From contig NZ_JBFAJC010000009.1 of assembly GCF_040655075.1 (NCBI RefSeq), positions 207,786 through 271,785 on the forward strand: a DNA stretch of 64,000 bases, given 5' to 3'. Position numbers and translations under genes: made by a program. Of this stretch, positions 24,744 through 34,750 are shown piece after piece (the stretch's first letter is position 1; the number at the start of each line of letters is the position of its first letter). Below the pieces are notes generated by a model. The model searched no databases and was not told the DNA's origin. It saw nothing but the letters and a program-made list of their open reading frames with translations. This DNA is from Actinoallomurus sp040655075 (lineage in GTDB: Bacteria; Actinomycetota; Actinomycetes; Streptosporangiales; Streptosporangiaceae).

Positions 24744-26732
24744 ATGTCATCTTCTAACGCCCGGACGAGAGGACTGGTCCCCGGCGCCGTCGCGCTGGCC
24801 GTGATCCTGGTGCTCTACTTCGTCGCCCGGCTCCCGTCGGCGTCGGGGGCGGAACGGGAGCGGATCGCCTCCCGGTACTCCTTCGCCGAGCAGCCCATCG
24901 CGATGCCGGCGGGCTACCACCCCGACCACACCGTCCGGCAGGTGAACCCGGCCTACCAGCACATCAGGTCGTGGATCTCGTCGGTGGGCGCGGCCGTCGC
25001 GATGACCGATCTGTGGGGGCGCGGACGCGCGGACGCGCTCTGCCTGGTGGACCCTCGCAGCGACCAGGTGGTCGTGACGTACGCGCCCACCGCGCCCACG
25101 ACGGACCGGTTCACGCCGTTCACTCTGGCCGGAGCGCCACTGCCGATGGACTCGTCCATGGCCCCGATGGGCTGCGCGCCAGGCGACTACAACCAGGACG
25201 GCCGGATGGACCTGATGGTCTACTACTGGGGCCGGACGCCGATCCTGTTCCTGGCCAAGGCGGGCGCCACCGCGCCCGGCCCGGCCGCCTACGAGCCGGT
25301 CGAGCTCGTCCCCAACCAGTCCCCGGACGGCCGGTATCACGGGCCGCGCTGGAACACCAACGCGGTGAACGTCGCGGACTTCGACGGCACCGGCCACCCG
25401 GACATCCTGGTCAGCAACTACTTTCCGGACTCCGACGTGCTCAACCCGCACGCCGAGAACAACGTGACGATGAACTCCTCGATGTCCAACGCCAAGAACG
25501 GAGGCGGCTCGCACGTCATGCGCTGGTACGGCGGCGCAGCCGGGGACCGTCCGGCGGCCCGCTACGTTGAGGAGCCCGGCGCGATCCCGCGCAAGGCCGC
25601 GACCGGCTGGACCCTCGCCGCGTCCAGCGCCGACCTCACCGGCGACGGACGGCCCGAGCTGTACCTCGCCAACGACTTCGGCAAGGACCACCTGCTCTAC
25701 AACACCTCCAAGCCCGGCCGCATCAGCTTCACCGAGGCGGTCGGCAAGCGCGGTCTCACCACGCCCAAGTCGTTCGTGATGGGCAAGAGCTCGTTCAAGG
25801 GCATGGGCGTCGACTTCGGCGACCTGGACGGCAAGGGCCGCTTCGACATGGTGGTCAGCAACATCACCACCGCGTGGGGCCTGGAGGAGAGCAACTTCGC
25901 CTGGATCAACCAGGCGAAGAGTCCGGCGGAGGCGGCCCGGAGGATGGCCGACGGCGACGCGCCGTTTGCACAGAAGGCCCAGCAGTACGGCCTGGCCTGG
26001 ACAGGCTGGGGCTGGGACGTCAAGACCGGCGACTTCCGCAACGACGGCAGCCTGGAGATCCTGCAGGCCGAGGGGTTCGTCAAGGGCGACATCAGCCGGT
26101 GGCCGTGGCTGCAGGAGATGGCCATGACCAACGATCAGGTCTACACCAACCCCGCGATGTGGCCGAACCTTCGGCCCGGCGACGACCTCGCGGGGGACCA
26201 GCCGATGGCGTTCTACACCCGGCGCACCGACCGTCCGTCCGGCAAGTTCGTCAACGTCACCTCGCAGCTCGGCCTGGACGCGCGCATCCCGAGCCGGGGC
26301 ATCGCCGTCGGCGACACACGCGGCGACGGGACCCTCGACTTCGCCGTCGCCCGGCAGTGGGGGCCGCCTGCCTTCTTCGTCAACAACAGCCCCGGCCGTG
26401 GCAACTACCTGGAGCTGAATCTCGTCCGTCCGGTCGCGGGCGGCAAGCCGGGGCGGAACCTGGCCGGCGTCGGCACGCCCGCGTACGGCGCGCAGGTGGA
26501 GATCCGCACGCCCGACGGCCGCACCCAGGTCTCCCGGCTCGACGGCGGCGGCGGGCACAGCGGCAAGCGCAGCTTCCAGGTGCACTTCGGGCTCGGCGCG
26601 GACGCCCGTCCGGTCAGCGTGCGCGTCGAGTGGTGCACGGACGGCCAGATGCGCGAGCAGACGCTGACCCTCGCCCCGGGCACGCACACTTTGTCCCTGG
26701 ACCGCACGGCCGAGGAGGTCGCGACCCGATGA
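24744..26732 (+). CDS. Enediyne cassette UnbV protein (FG-GAP/ASPIC)
   Basis: 662 residues, ATG after AAAAGGAAACG. An N-terminal signal anchor (GAVALAVILVLYFVARLP) is followed by FG-GAP/VCBS-type repeats with calcium-like loops (APGDYNQDGRMDLMVYYWG, VADFDGTGHPDILVSNYF, SADLTGDGRPELYLAND, DFGDLDGKGRFDMVVSN, GDTRGDGTLDFAVARQWG). The C-terminal ASPIC/UnbV domain spans about 550-650 (NYLELNLV, YGAQVEIRTPDGRTQVSRLD, VHFGLG). UnbV is one of the conserved enediyne cassette proteins, exported or membrane-anchored, with unknown chemistry. It overlaps UnbU by ATGA, so the two are translationally coupled. Confidence 0.93.
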   Translation: MSSSNARTRGLVPGAVALAVILVLYFVARLPSASGAERERIASRYSFAEQPIAMPAGYHPDHTVRQVNPAYQHIRSWISSVGAAVAMTDLWGRGRADALCLVDPRSDQVVVTYAPTAPTTDRFTPFTLAGAPLPMDSSMAPMGCAPGDYNQDGRMDLMVYYWGRTPILFLAKAGATAPGPAAYEPVELVPNQSPDGRYHGPRWNTNAVNVADFDGTGHPDILVSNYFPDSDVLNPHAENNVTMNSSMSNAKNGGGSHVMRWYGGAAGDRPAARYVEEPGAIPRKAATGWTLAASSADLTGDGRPELYLANDFGKDHLLYNTSKPGRISFTEAVGKRGLTTPKSFVMGKSSFKGMGVDFGDLDGKGRFDMVVSNITTAWGLEESNFAWINQAKSPAEAARRMADGDAPFAQKAQQYGLAWTGWGWDVKTGDFRNDGSLEILQAEGFVKGDISRWPWLQEMAMTNDQVYTNPAMWPNLRPGDDLAGDQPMAFYTRRTDRPSGKFVNVTSQLGLDARIPSRGIAVGDTRGDGTLDFAVARQWGPPAFFVNNSPGRGNYLELNLVRPVAGGKPGRNLAGVGTPAYGAQVEIRTPDGRTQVSRLDGGGGHSGKRSFQVHFGLGADARPVSVRVEWCTDGQMREQTLTLAPGTHTLSLDRTAEEVATR

Positions 26733-27718
26733 CCACCACCGTCCATCCCGCCGGCAGTGCACCGGCCCCCGCGCCGGAGGCCGCGAACCCGGCGAAGGCC
26801 AAGCGGGACCCGCGCTATCTGGCGCTGCGCAACTTCGCCATCTCGCTGACCATCTTCAACACCCTCGGCTACACGGTGCTCGGCTTCGAGCAGCCCTGGC
26901 TGTGGCCGTTCCTGGCGCTCGCCACCGGATACACCACCGAACTCGTCCTGGAGACGATCGGCGCGTGGGCCGAGCGCCGCGCGCCGCGGTTCCGGGGCAA
27001 CGGCCCGCGAGGCCTCTACGAGTTCCTACTCCCGGCGCACATCACCAGCCTGGCCGCCAACATGCTGCTGTACGCGAACGACCAGTGGTGGCCGATCATG
27101 TTCGCGGTGGTCGTCGCGGTCGGCCAGAAGCACGTGCTCAAGGCCCCGGTCGCGGGGCGCTGGCGGCATTTCATGAACCCCTCCAACTTCGGCATCACGA
27201 TGACCCTGCTTTTGTTCGGGACGTGGGTCAGCATCGCGCCGCCGTACCAGTTCACCGAGTACGCCAACAATCTGTTCCGCATCCTGATCCCGCTGGTCAT
27301 CGCGACCGCCGGGACGGTCATCAACGCCGTCCTCACCCGCCGCGTGATGCTCATCATGGGCTGGATGGGCGGCTTTGCGATCCAGGCCCTGGTTCGGCAC
27401 TGGATCTGGCACGTCGCGCTCTTCTCCGCTCTCGGCGCGATGAGCGGCGTCGCGTTCGTTCTGTTCACCAACTACATGATCACCGACCCGGGCACGACGC
27501 CGTCCAAGCCCCGCTCGCAGTTCGTCTTCGGGGCGGGGATCGCGACGGTCTACGCCGTGCTCATGGTCTGCAACGTCACCTACACGCTGTTCTACGCCAC
27601 CACAATCGTCTGTGGCCTGCGCGGACTCGGCTGGTGGGCGGCCCACCTGCGCAGGCGGCGCGCCGAGGCGGCGACGGGGCCCCTCCCCGGCGCCCGTCCC
27701 GGCGGCCCGGCGGCCTGA
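26729..27718 (+). CDS. Enediyne cassette UnbU membrane protein (RnfD-like)
   Basis: 329 residues, ATG overlapping the UnbV stop, GAGGAGG upstream. A soluble N-terminus (~40 residues) is followed by about seven to nine membrane helices (LAISLT-type start NFAISLTIFNTLGYTVLG; WPIMFAVVVAVGQ; ILIPLVIATAGTVINAVL; IATVYAVLMVCNVTYTLFY). It contains HFMNPSNFGITMTLLLFG and NYMITDPGTTPSKPRSQ, as in RnfD/NqrB-type flavin-dependent electron-transfer subunits. UnbU is a conserved enediyne cassette member; a redox or export role together with UnbV is inferred, not proven. Confidence 0.92.
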   Translation: MTTTVHPAGSAPAPAPEAANPAKAKRDPRYLALRNFAISLTIFNTLGYTVLGFEQPWLWPFLALATGYTTELVLETIGAWAERRAPRFRGNGPRGLYEFLLPAHITSLAANMLLYANDQWWPIMFAVVVAVGQKHVLKAPVAGRWRHFMNPSNFGITMTLLLFGTWVSIAPPYQFTEYANNLFRILIPLVIATAGTVINAVLTRRVMLIMGWMGGFAIQALVRHWIWHVALFSALGAMSGVAFVLFTNYMITDPGTTPSKPRSQFVFGAGIATVYAVLMVCNVTYTLFYATTIVCGLRGLGWWAAHLRRRRAEAATGPLPGARPGGPAA

Positions 27719-27719
27719 G

Positions 27720-27772
27720 GGAAACCGGAACGAGCGTCTCCCGCGAACGGCGGGGGACGCGTTCCGGTTTCC
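27720..27772 (+). terminator. 13-bp hairpin behind UnbU
   Basis: GGAAACCGGAACG (27720-27732) and CGTTCCGGTTTCC (27760-27772) are exact complements; the 27-nt loop contains a second small stem. It directly follows the UnbU stop, so the second DUF1702/PKSE operon probably has its own promoter in 27773-27920. Confidence 0.75.
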
Positions 27773-27920
27773 TCATGCGCGTTTCTTCTCCTGTGCTTTC
27801 CGGGGCTCTCCGATAGTGCGGGACGCCCCTCAAGCACACGCGAAGTAGCCGCCGGGTGCGCGGCACGGCAGATTCGAAGCAGAGGAAGGCCCAACCGGGC
27901 ACCGAATCCGGGAGCACATA

Positions 27921-28898
27921 TTGGCGAATAAATGGCGCAGTCTCCGTAGCCGAATTCTCACGCCGAAGAAGTCGGAGACGCATCTCGACGTCCGTGGTTT
28001 CCATGTGAAAAACCCCGAGGCGCGGGGCATGCTGGAGACGATCGGCGGCACCTTTCTGGACGGCTACGCGGACGCGATGGCGGCCCCCTCGGCCGCCGCC
28101 GTGAAGACGCGGCTCGACCAGGTGCCCACGCGCTTTCGCGGATTCGCCTACGAGGGCGCGACGATGGGCCTCGCGGTCCTGGACGGGCTACCGTTCGGCG
28201 GCGGGGGCCGGGTCGAGGAGTTCCTCGCCGGTCCCGCCGACCCGCACGTCTATATGGCCTACGTGGGGATCGGCTGGGCGATGGCCAGGCTGCCCCGGTT
28301 CCGGTGGCGGACGCTGCACGCGCCGGACCCGTTGCTGCGCTGGCTCGCGCTGGACGGCTACGGCTTCCACCAGGCGTACTTCCACACCGACCGGTACGTC
28401 CGGCTGCAGTTCCGCGAGGCGTCCTTCCCGTGGCCGCGCTCGGGGCCGGACGGTTACCCACCGCGGGTGATCGACCAGGGCATCGGCCGCGCGCTGTGGT
28501 TCGTGTGCGGCACCAACGCCGAACTCGTCGCGGACACCGTCGAGGGCTTCGCTGAGGATCGTCGCGGCGACCTGTACAGCGGCGTCGGGCTGGCCGCCAC
28601 CTACGCGGGCGGGGCCGAGGAGAAGGAGCTCACCGTACTGTGCGACCGCGCCCGGGCGCACCGGCCGCTCCTCGCGCAGGGCAGCGCGTTCGCCGCCGAG
28701 GCCCGGCTCCGCGCCGACCTGATGGTCCCGCACGTCGGCCTGGCCACCCAGGTGTTCTGCGGGATGACCCCGGAGCGGGCCGCCATGGTGTGTGCCGAGC
28801 AACTGCCGGACGACGTCGACCGCGCCGTCCCGGGGCCGACCGGCCTTGTCCCCGCCTACGAGACGTGGCGGCAGCGCATCGCCGCCGAGCTCGCATGA
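27921..28898 (+). CDS. Enediyne cassette DUF1702 protein (UnbL type), second copy
   Basis: 325 residues from a TTG at 27921 (GGGAG 7 nt upstream); no ATG gives a full-length product. DUF1702 motifs: FRGFAYEGATMGLAVLDG, HVYMAYVGIGWAMARLPRFR, WLALDGYGFHQAYFHTDRYV, DQGIGRALWFV and YSGVGLAATYAGG. It overlaps the possible upstream PKSE start (ATG 28895) by ATGA. Having two DUF1702 genes, one just before the UnbV operon and one just before the PKS, suggests that the proteins form a heteromer or act at different steps. Biochemical function unknown for both. Confidence 0.9.
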   Translation: MANKWRSLRSRILTPKKSETHLDVRGFHVKNPEARGMLETIGGTFLDGYADAMAAPSAAAVKTRLDQVPTRFRGFAYEGATMGLAVLDGLPFGGGGRVEEFLAGPADPHVYMAYVGIGWAMARLPRFRWRTLHAPDPLLRWLALDGYGFHQAYFHTDRYVRLQFREASFPWPRSGPDGYPPRVIDQGIGRALWFVCGTNAELVADTVEGFAEDRRGDLYSGVGLAATYAGGAEEKELTVLCDRARAHRPLLAQGSAFAAEARLRADLMVPHVGLATQVFCGMTPERAAMVCAEQLPDDVDRAVPGPTGLVPAYETWRQRIAAELA

Positions 28899-28966
28899 GC
28901 GGCCTCCGGACGAGCGGCGTCCGGATGAGCAGCGATTCGGATGAGCAGGGAGAACAGGGAATTCGC

Positions 28967-31900
28967 ATGAGCAGGATCGCCGTCGTCGGCCTGGCGTGCC
29001 GGTACCCCGATGCCGCCTCGCCGCGCGAGCTGTGGGAGAACGTCTTGGCCGGGCGGCGCGCCTTCCGGCGGCTGCCGGACGAGCGGATGCGGCTGGCGGA
29101 CTACTGGGACCCCGACCCCGCCGCGCCGGATCGCTTCTACGCCACCAACGCGGCCGTCATCGAGGGCTACGAGTTCGACCGGGTCGGTCACCGGATCGCC
29201 GGGAGCACCTACCGCTCCACCGACCTGACCCACTGGCTGGCGCTGGACATGGCCGGGCAGGCGCTCGCCGACGCGGGCTTTCCCGAGGGCGACGGCCTGC
29301 CGCGTGAGCGGACCGGCGTCGTCGTGGGCAACACCCTCACCGGCGAGTTCGCCCGCGCGAACCTCATGCGGCTGCGCTGGCCGTACGTCCGCCGGACCCT
29401 CGCCGGCGCGCTGCGCGAGCAGGGCTGGGATGACGACCGGCTCGGCCGGTTCATGGCCGACGTGGAGGAACGGTACAAGGAGCCGTTCCCGGCCATCGAC
29501 GAGGACACTCTCGCGGGTGGCCTGTCCAACACGATCGCGGGCCGCGTCTGCAACTACTACGACCTCAAGGGCGGCGGCTACACCGTGGACGGGGCCTGCT
29601 CGTCCTCGCTGCTGTCGGTGGCGACCGCGTGCCGGGCGCTGCTGGAGGGCGAGTTGGACGTCGCGGTCGCCGGAGGCGTGGACTTGTCCATCGACCCGTT
29701 CGAGATCATCGGGTTCGCCAAGACCGGTGCGCTCGCCCGCCGCGAGATGCGGGTGTACGACCGCGACTCCAACGGCTTCTGGCCGGGCGAGGGCTGCGGC
29801 ATGGTCGTCCTGATGCGGGAGGACGAGGCCCGCGCGCGGAACCGCCGCGTTTACGCGACCGTCGCCGGGTGGGGCATTTCGTCCGATGGCAAGGGCGGCA
29901 TCACCCGTCCCGAGGTGAGCGGGTACCGGCTGGCGCTCCGGCGCGCCTACGAGCGGGCCGGGTTCGGCGTCGAGACCGTCCCGCTGTTCGAGGGGCACGG
30001 CACGGGAACCGCTGTCGGCGACGCCACCGAGCTGACCGCGCTGTCCGAGGCGCGGACCGAGGCCGCCGCCTCCGCCGGCACGGCCCCGCGGCTCGCCGCG
30101 ATCGGCTCGATCAAGGGGATGATCGGGCACACCAAGGCAGCCGCCGGGGTGGCCGGGTTCATCAAGGCGGTACTCGCCCTGGACGCCCAGATGCTGCCGC
30201 CGAGCACCGGCTGCGTGGACCCGCACCCGGTGATCACCGAGGACGGCGCGGCGCTGCGGACACTGCGAAAGGCCGAGCCGTGGCCGCAGGACGCACCGGT
30301 GCGCGCCGGGGTCACCGCCATGGGCTTCGGCGGCATCAACACCCACATCGTCCTTGAGGGCGCGGCGGCCCGCAGGACCGGGCCGGACGCCACGGTCCGC
30401 GCGCTCGCCGCGTCCGCGCAGGACGCCGAGCTGCTGCTGCTCGACGCCGCGTCCGCGGACGAACTGCGCGCCCGTGTCGCCGAGCTGGCCGACTGGGTGC
30501 CGTCCCTGTCGTACGCGCAGCTCGCCGACCTGGCCGACACGGCGCGGCGGCGGCTGGCCGGACGCCGCTACCGGGCGGCGGTGATCGCGACCTCGCCCGC
30601 CGGGGCCGAGCGCGACTTGCGGCGGCTGCTGGAGGCGCTGGACGCGGGCGAGACCGCGCTGCTCACCCCGAACGGCACCGCATTCCTCGGCCACGTCACC
30701 CGACCGGCTCGGGTCGGGTACCTGTTCCCAGGCCAAGGCGCGGGCCGCTCCACGACCGGCGGCGCGCTCCGCCGCCGGTTCGCCGAGGCGGACGAGGTGT
30801 ACTCCCGGGTTCGGCTCCCGGCGACCGGGGACATGGCCGCGACCGAGGTCGCGCAACCCCGCATCGCCACCGGCTCGCTCGCCGGGCTGCGCGTGCTCGC
30901 GGGCCTCGACCTGCAAGCGGACGTCGCGGTCGGGCACAGCCTCGGCGAGATCACCGCGCTGCACTGGGCGGGCGCGGTCGGCGCGGACGCGCTGCCCGAG
31001 CTCGCCGCCGCGCGCGGCCGCGCGATGGCCGAGCACAGCACCGGAACCGGGACCATGGCGGGCCTCGCCGCCCCGGCGGACGTGGTCGCGCCGCTGGTCG
31101 TGGACGGTCCCGTCGTCATCGCCGGGTACAACGGCCCGAACCAGACCGTCGTCGCCGGGCCGGTGGCCGCCGTGGACGCGGTCATCCTCCGCGCGGAGCG
31201 CGCCGGGATCGACTGCACCCGCCTCGCCGTCTCGCACGCCTTCCACTCGCCGCTGGTCGCTCCCGCCGCCGAGGTGTTCGACGCCTGGCTGGCCGGACGC
31301 GAGCTCGGCCCGGTCGAGGGCCGCGTGGTGTCCACGGTGACCGGCGAGCCGCTGGCCCCCGGCACCGACCTGCGCGCACTGCTGCGCCGCCAGATCGCCG
31401 ACCCGGTCCGGTTCAGCCAGGCGCTCGAGCTGGCCGGCAAGGAGGTGGACCTGTTCGTCGAGGTCGGCCCGGGCCGGACGCTCAGCGCGCTCGCCTCGGC
31501 CGTCCTGGACGTCCCGGCTGTCGCCCTGGACACCGACGACGAGTCGCTGACCTCGCTGCTGCGCGTGGTCGGGACCGCGTTCGTGCGCGGCGCGCCGGTG
31601 GACCACGGCGCGCTGTTCCGGGGCCGGCTCGTCCGGCCCTTGGAGATCGGAGCGGAGTTCTCCTTCTTCGCCAGCCCCTGCGAGCGCGCCCCCGAGGTGA
31701 CCCTGGAACCCGTGGCCGGTCCCGCCGGGCCCGGTCCGGCGGACGCCGCGCCCGCCGAACCGGCGGAGGGCGGCGGCCTGGAGATCCTTCGCCGCCTCGC
31801 CGCCGAGCGCGCCGAACTGCCGCTGGAGACCGTCCGCGACGGCAGCCGCCTCCTGGACGACCTGCATCTCAGCTCCATCACCGTCGGCCAGATCATGAAC

Positions 31901-34747
31901 CAGGCCGCGCTCGCCCTGGGCGTCCAGCCGGGTAGCGCCGCCACCAACTTCGCCACCGCCACCCTCACCGAGCTCGCCGACGTCCTCGACACCCTCGCCG
32001 AGTCGGGCGGCGGCGCCCCGGAGATGCCCGTCGTCGAGGGAGCGGCCTCCTGGGTCCGCGCCTTCTCGATCGACCTGGACGAAATCGCCCTCCCCGCCCG
32101 GGACGAGGAGCCGGCCGGAGCGGCGGGGGAGTGGCGGGTGTTCGCGCCGGACGGGCACCCGTTCGCCGCGCTGCTGGCGCGGGCGTTGCGGGAGGCTCGG
32201 ATCGGCGACGGCGTGCTGGTCTGCCTGCCGCGGGACTGCACCGAGACCGATCTCGGGACGGTGCTCGCCGGGGCCAGGGCCGCGCTGGACGGGTCGCGAC
32301 TGGTGCTCGTCCAGCACGGCCGGGGCGCGGCGGCGATCGCCAAGACGCTGCGGCTGGAGGATCCGCGCGTCCGCGTCACCGTCGTGACCGTTCCGTGGGA
32401 TGCCGAGGCGGTGCCATGGATCGTCGCCGAGGCAGCGGCGACCGCGGGGTTCAGCGAGGCCCGGTACGACCCGGCAGGGGTGCGGCGCGTGCCGACCCTG
32501 CGTCCACTGCCCGTGCGGCCCGCCCGGACCGTCGCGCCGCTCGGCGCGGACGACGTCGTGCTGGTCACGGGCGGCGGCAAGGGCATCACGGCCGAGTGCG
32601 CGCTCGCGGTCGCCGAGGACACCGGGGCGGCGCTGGCCGTGCTCGGCCGCTCCGACCCGGACGCGGACGCCGAACTGTCCGCCAACCTCGCCCGGATGGC
32701 CGATCGCGGCGTGCGGGTCCGCTACGTCCGCGCGGACGTCACCGACAGCGGCCAGGTGCGCGCGGCCGTCGCGGAGGCGGAGCGCGACCTCGGCCCGGTG
32801 ACGGGCGTTCTGCACGGGGCTGGGCGCAACGAGCCCGCTGCGCTGGCCGGCCTGGACGAGGCGGACCTGCGGGGCGCGCTCGCCCCCAAGGTCGGCGGGC
32901 TCCAGGCCGTCCTGTCGGCCGTGGACACCGACCGGCTGCGGCTGCTCCTCAGCTTCGGCAGCATCATCGGACGCGCTGGGCTCGCGGGTGAGGCGCACTA
33001 CGCGCTGGCCAACGAGTGGCTCGCCGAGCTGACCGAGTCGGTCGCCGGATGGCACCCGGACTGCCGCTGCATCTGCCTGGAATGGTCGGTCTGGTCGGGT
33101 GTCGGGATGGGTGAGCGGCTGTCGGTCGTCGAGTCCCTCGCCCGGGACGGGATCACCGCGATCCCGCCGGACCAGGGCGTCGCGCTCATGCGGCGGCTGC
33201 TGGCCGACCCGGACGCCCCACGCGTGGTCGTCGTCAGCGGACGCACCGGGCGCGTCGACACCGTCCGGCGCGCGGCGGAGGAACTGCCGCTGCTGCGGTT
33301 CCTGGGCCGTCCGCTCGTCCACTACCCGGGAGTTGAGCTGGTCACCGAGGTCGAGCTGAACGCGGGCACCGACCGCTACCTGGCCGACCACCTGCTGGAC
33401 GGCAACCTGCTGCTGCCGGCCGTGTTCGGGATGGAGGCGATGGTCCAGGCGGGCACCGCCGCCGCCGGACGCACCGACCTGCCGGTGATCGAGGCCGTCG
33501 AGTTCGACCGTCCGGTGGTCGTCCCGCCGGAGGGCACCGCGACCGTCCGGGTCGCGGCGGCGGTCACGGGCGACGGGACCGTCGAGGTCGCGCTGCGCAG
33601 CGCGGAGACCGGCTTCGCGACCGACCACTTCCGCGCTCGCCTCCGCTTCGACGCCGACCCCGTTGCGGACGGGCCGCCGGAGCAGGTCGCCGAGGGCCTG
33701 CCCGGCGTCGCCCTGGACCCGGCCGCCGACCTGTACGGGCGGGTGCTGTTCCAGGGCGGGCGCTTCCATCGGCTGCGCGGCTATCACCGCGCGGGGGCCC
33801 GGTACGTGGACGCCGACGTCGCGATCGAGCCCACCGACTGGTTCGCCGGATTCCTCCCGGACCGCCTGTTGCTCGGCGACCCCGGCATGCGGGACGCCCT
33901 CATGCACGGCAACCAGGTCTGCGTCCCCGACGCCACACTGCTGCCCACCGGCATCGAGCGGCTGTACCCGGCGGGCGACCGCGCGTCCGGCGAAGGCGCT
34001 CTGCGGTACTGCGCGACCGAGCGGCTGCGCGAGGGAGACACCTACGTCTACGACATTGCCGTCCGGGACGCCGACGGCCGTACCGTCGAACGCTGGGAGG
34101 GCCTGCGTCTCCAGGCCGTCCGTCGCACGGACGGCCGGGGCCCCTGGGCACCCGCGCTGCTCGGCCCCTTCCTGGAACGAGCCGTCGAGGACCTGCTCGA
34201 CCTGGACGCCGCCGTCGCTGTGGAACCGGACGAGCCCGGCGGTCCGGGCGCGGGCGTGGACGCGCGGCGGGCGCGGACGGCGCTGGCGGCCGGGCGGGCG
34301 CTGGGGCGTCCGGTCACGGTCCGGTACCGCGCGGACGGGCGGCCCGAGACGGACGCGGCGGGCGCGCTCTCGGCCGCGCACGGCGCGGGGCTCACCCTGT
34401 GCGTCGCGTCCGACGCCACGGTGAGCTGCGACGTCGAGGCCGTGGCGGCCCGGCCGGAGCGCGACTGGGCCGGACTGCTCGGCGCGCGTTACGGGCTCGC
34501 CGGGGTGCTCGCCCGCGACCTCGACGAGGATCCCGACACCGCGGCGACCCGCGTCTGGGCCGCCGCCGAGTGCCTGCGCAAGGCGGGCCTGCCCGAGGAC
34601 GCGCCGCTGACCGCCGCCGGGCGGCCCCGGCCGGGCTGGGTGCTGCTCGCCTCCGGAAGCTCGCGCGTCGCCACGTTCGCCACGACCCTGCGGGACCGTC
34701 CCGGACCCGTTGTGTTCGCAGTCCTGACCGGAGAAGGACGGTCGTAA
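28967..34747 (+). CDS. Enediyne iterative type I polyketide synthase (PKSE)
   Basis: 1926 residues from the ATG at 28967 (AGGGA 7 nt upstream, start MSRIAVVGLACRYPD as in the family); the in-frame ATG at 28895, coupled to the DUF1702 stop, would add 24 residues. Domain order is that of all PKSEs. KS: Cys211 in TVDGACSSSL, His343 in EGHGTGT, His387. AT: Ser658 in GHSLG. ACP: Ser970 in LLDDLHLSSITV. KR: GGGKGI near 1202-1207, Ser1331, Tyr1344. DH: His1474 in LADHLLDGN. C-terminal 4'-phosphopantetheinyl transferase domain (about 1690-1926, SCDVEAVAARP, WAAAECLRKAG). It builds the linear polyene precursor of the enediyne core from malonyl-CoA and phosphopantetheinylates its own ACP. All catalytic residues appear intact. 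Confidence 0.97.
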   Translation: MSRIAVVGLACRYPDAASPRELWENVLAGRRAFRRLPDERMRLADYWDPDPAAPDRFYATNAAVIEGYEFDRVGHRIAGSTYRSTDLTHWLALDMAGQALADAGFPEGDGLPRERTGVVVGNTLTGEFARANLMRLRWPYVRRTLAGALREQGWDDDRLGRFMADVEERYKEPFPAIDEDTLAGGLSNTIAGRVCNYYDLKGGGYTVDGACSSSLLSVATACRALLEGELDVAVAGGVDLSIDPFEIIGFAKTGALARREMRVYDRDSNGFWPGEGCGMVVLMREDEARARNRRVYATVAGWGISSDGKGGITRPEVSGYRLALRRAYERAGFGVETVPLFEGHGTGTAVGDATELTALSEARTEAAASAGTAPRLAAIGSIKGMIGHTKAAAGVAGFIKAVLALDAQMLPPSTGCVDPHPVITEDGAALRTLRKAEPWPQDAPVRAGVTAMGFGGINTHIVLEGAAARRTGPDATVRALAASAQDAELLLLDAASADELRARVAELADWVPSLSYAQLADLADTARRRLAGRRYRAAVIATSPAGAERDLRRLLEALDAGETALLTPNGTAFLGHVTRPARVGYLFPGQGAGRSTTGGALRRRFAEADEVYSRVRLPATGDMAATEVAQPRIATGSLAGLRVLAGLDLQADVAVGHSLGEITALHWAGAVGADALPELAAARGRAMAEHSTGTGTMAGLAAPADVVAPLVVDGPVVIAGYNGPNQTVVAGPVAAVDAVILRAERAGIDCTRLAVSHAFHSPLVAPAAEVFDAWLAGRELGPVEGRVVSTVTGEPLAPGTDLRALLRRQIADPVRFSQALELAGKEVDLFVEVGPGRTLSALASAVLDVPAVALDTDDESLTSLLRVVGTAFVRGAPVDHGALFRGRLVRPLEIGAEFSFFASPCERAPEVTLEPVAGPAGPGPADAAPAEPAEGGGLEILRRLAAERAELPLETVRDGSRLLDDLHLSSITVGQIMNQAALALGVQPGSAATNFATATLTELADVLDTLAESGGGAPEMPVVEGAASWVRAFSIDLDEIALPARDEEPAGAAGEWRVFAPDGHPFAALLARALREARIGDGVLVCLPRDCTETDLGTVLAGARAALDGSRLVLVQHGRGAAAIAKTLRLEDPRVRVTVVTVPWDAEAVPWIVAEAAATAGFSEARYDPAGVRRVPTLRPLPVRPARTVAPLGADDVVLVTGGGKGITAECALAVAEDTGAALAVLGRSDPDADAELSANLARMADRGVRVRYVRADVTDSGQVRAAVAEAERDLGPVTGVLHGAGRNEPAALAGLDEADLRGALAPKVGGLQAVLSAVDTDRLRLLLSFGSIIGRAGLAGEAHYALANEWLAELTESVAGWHPDCRCICLEWSVWSGVGMGERLSVVESLARDGITAIPPDQGVALMRRLLADPDAPRVVVVSGRTGRVDTVRRAAEELPLLRFLGRPLVHYPGVELVTEVELNAGTDRYLADHLLDGNLLLPAVFGMEAMVQAGTAAAGRTDLPVIEAVEFDRPVVVPPEGTATVRVAAAVTGDGTVEVALRSAETGFATDHFRARLRFDADPVADGPPEQVAEGLPGVALDPAADLYGRVLFQGGRFHRLRGYHRAGARYVDADVAIEPTDWFAGFLPDRLLLGDPGMRDALMHGNQVCVPDATLLPTGIERLYPAGDRASGEGALRYCATERLREGDTYVYDIAVRDADGRTVERWEGLRLQAVRRTDGRGPWAPALLGPFLERAVEDLLDLDAAVAVEPDEPGGPGAGVDARRARTALAAGRALGRPVTVRYRADGRPETDAAGALSAAHGAGLTLCVASDATVSCDVEAVAARPERDWAGLLGARYGLAGVLARDLDEDPDTAATRVWAAAECLRKAGLPEDAPLTAAGRPRPGWVLLASGSSRVATFATTLRDRPGPVVFAVLTGEGRS

Positions 34748-34750
34748 TCC

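Noticed and set aside
24747..26762. 671-codon minus-strand frame opposite UnbV
   Set aside because: Shadow of UnbV; no recognisable domain and an Arg/Val/Gly-biased composition.
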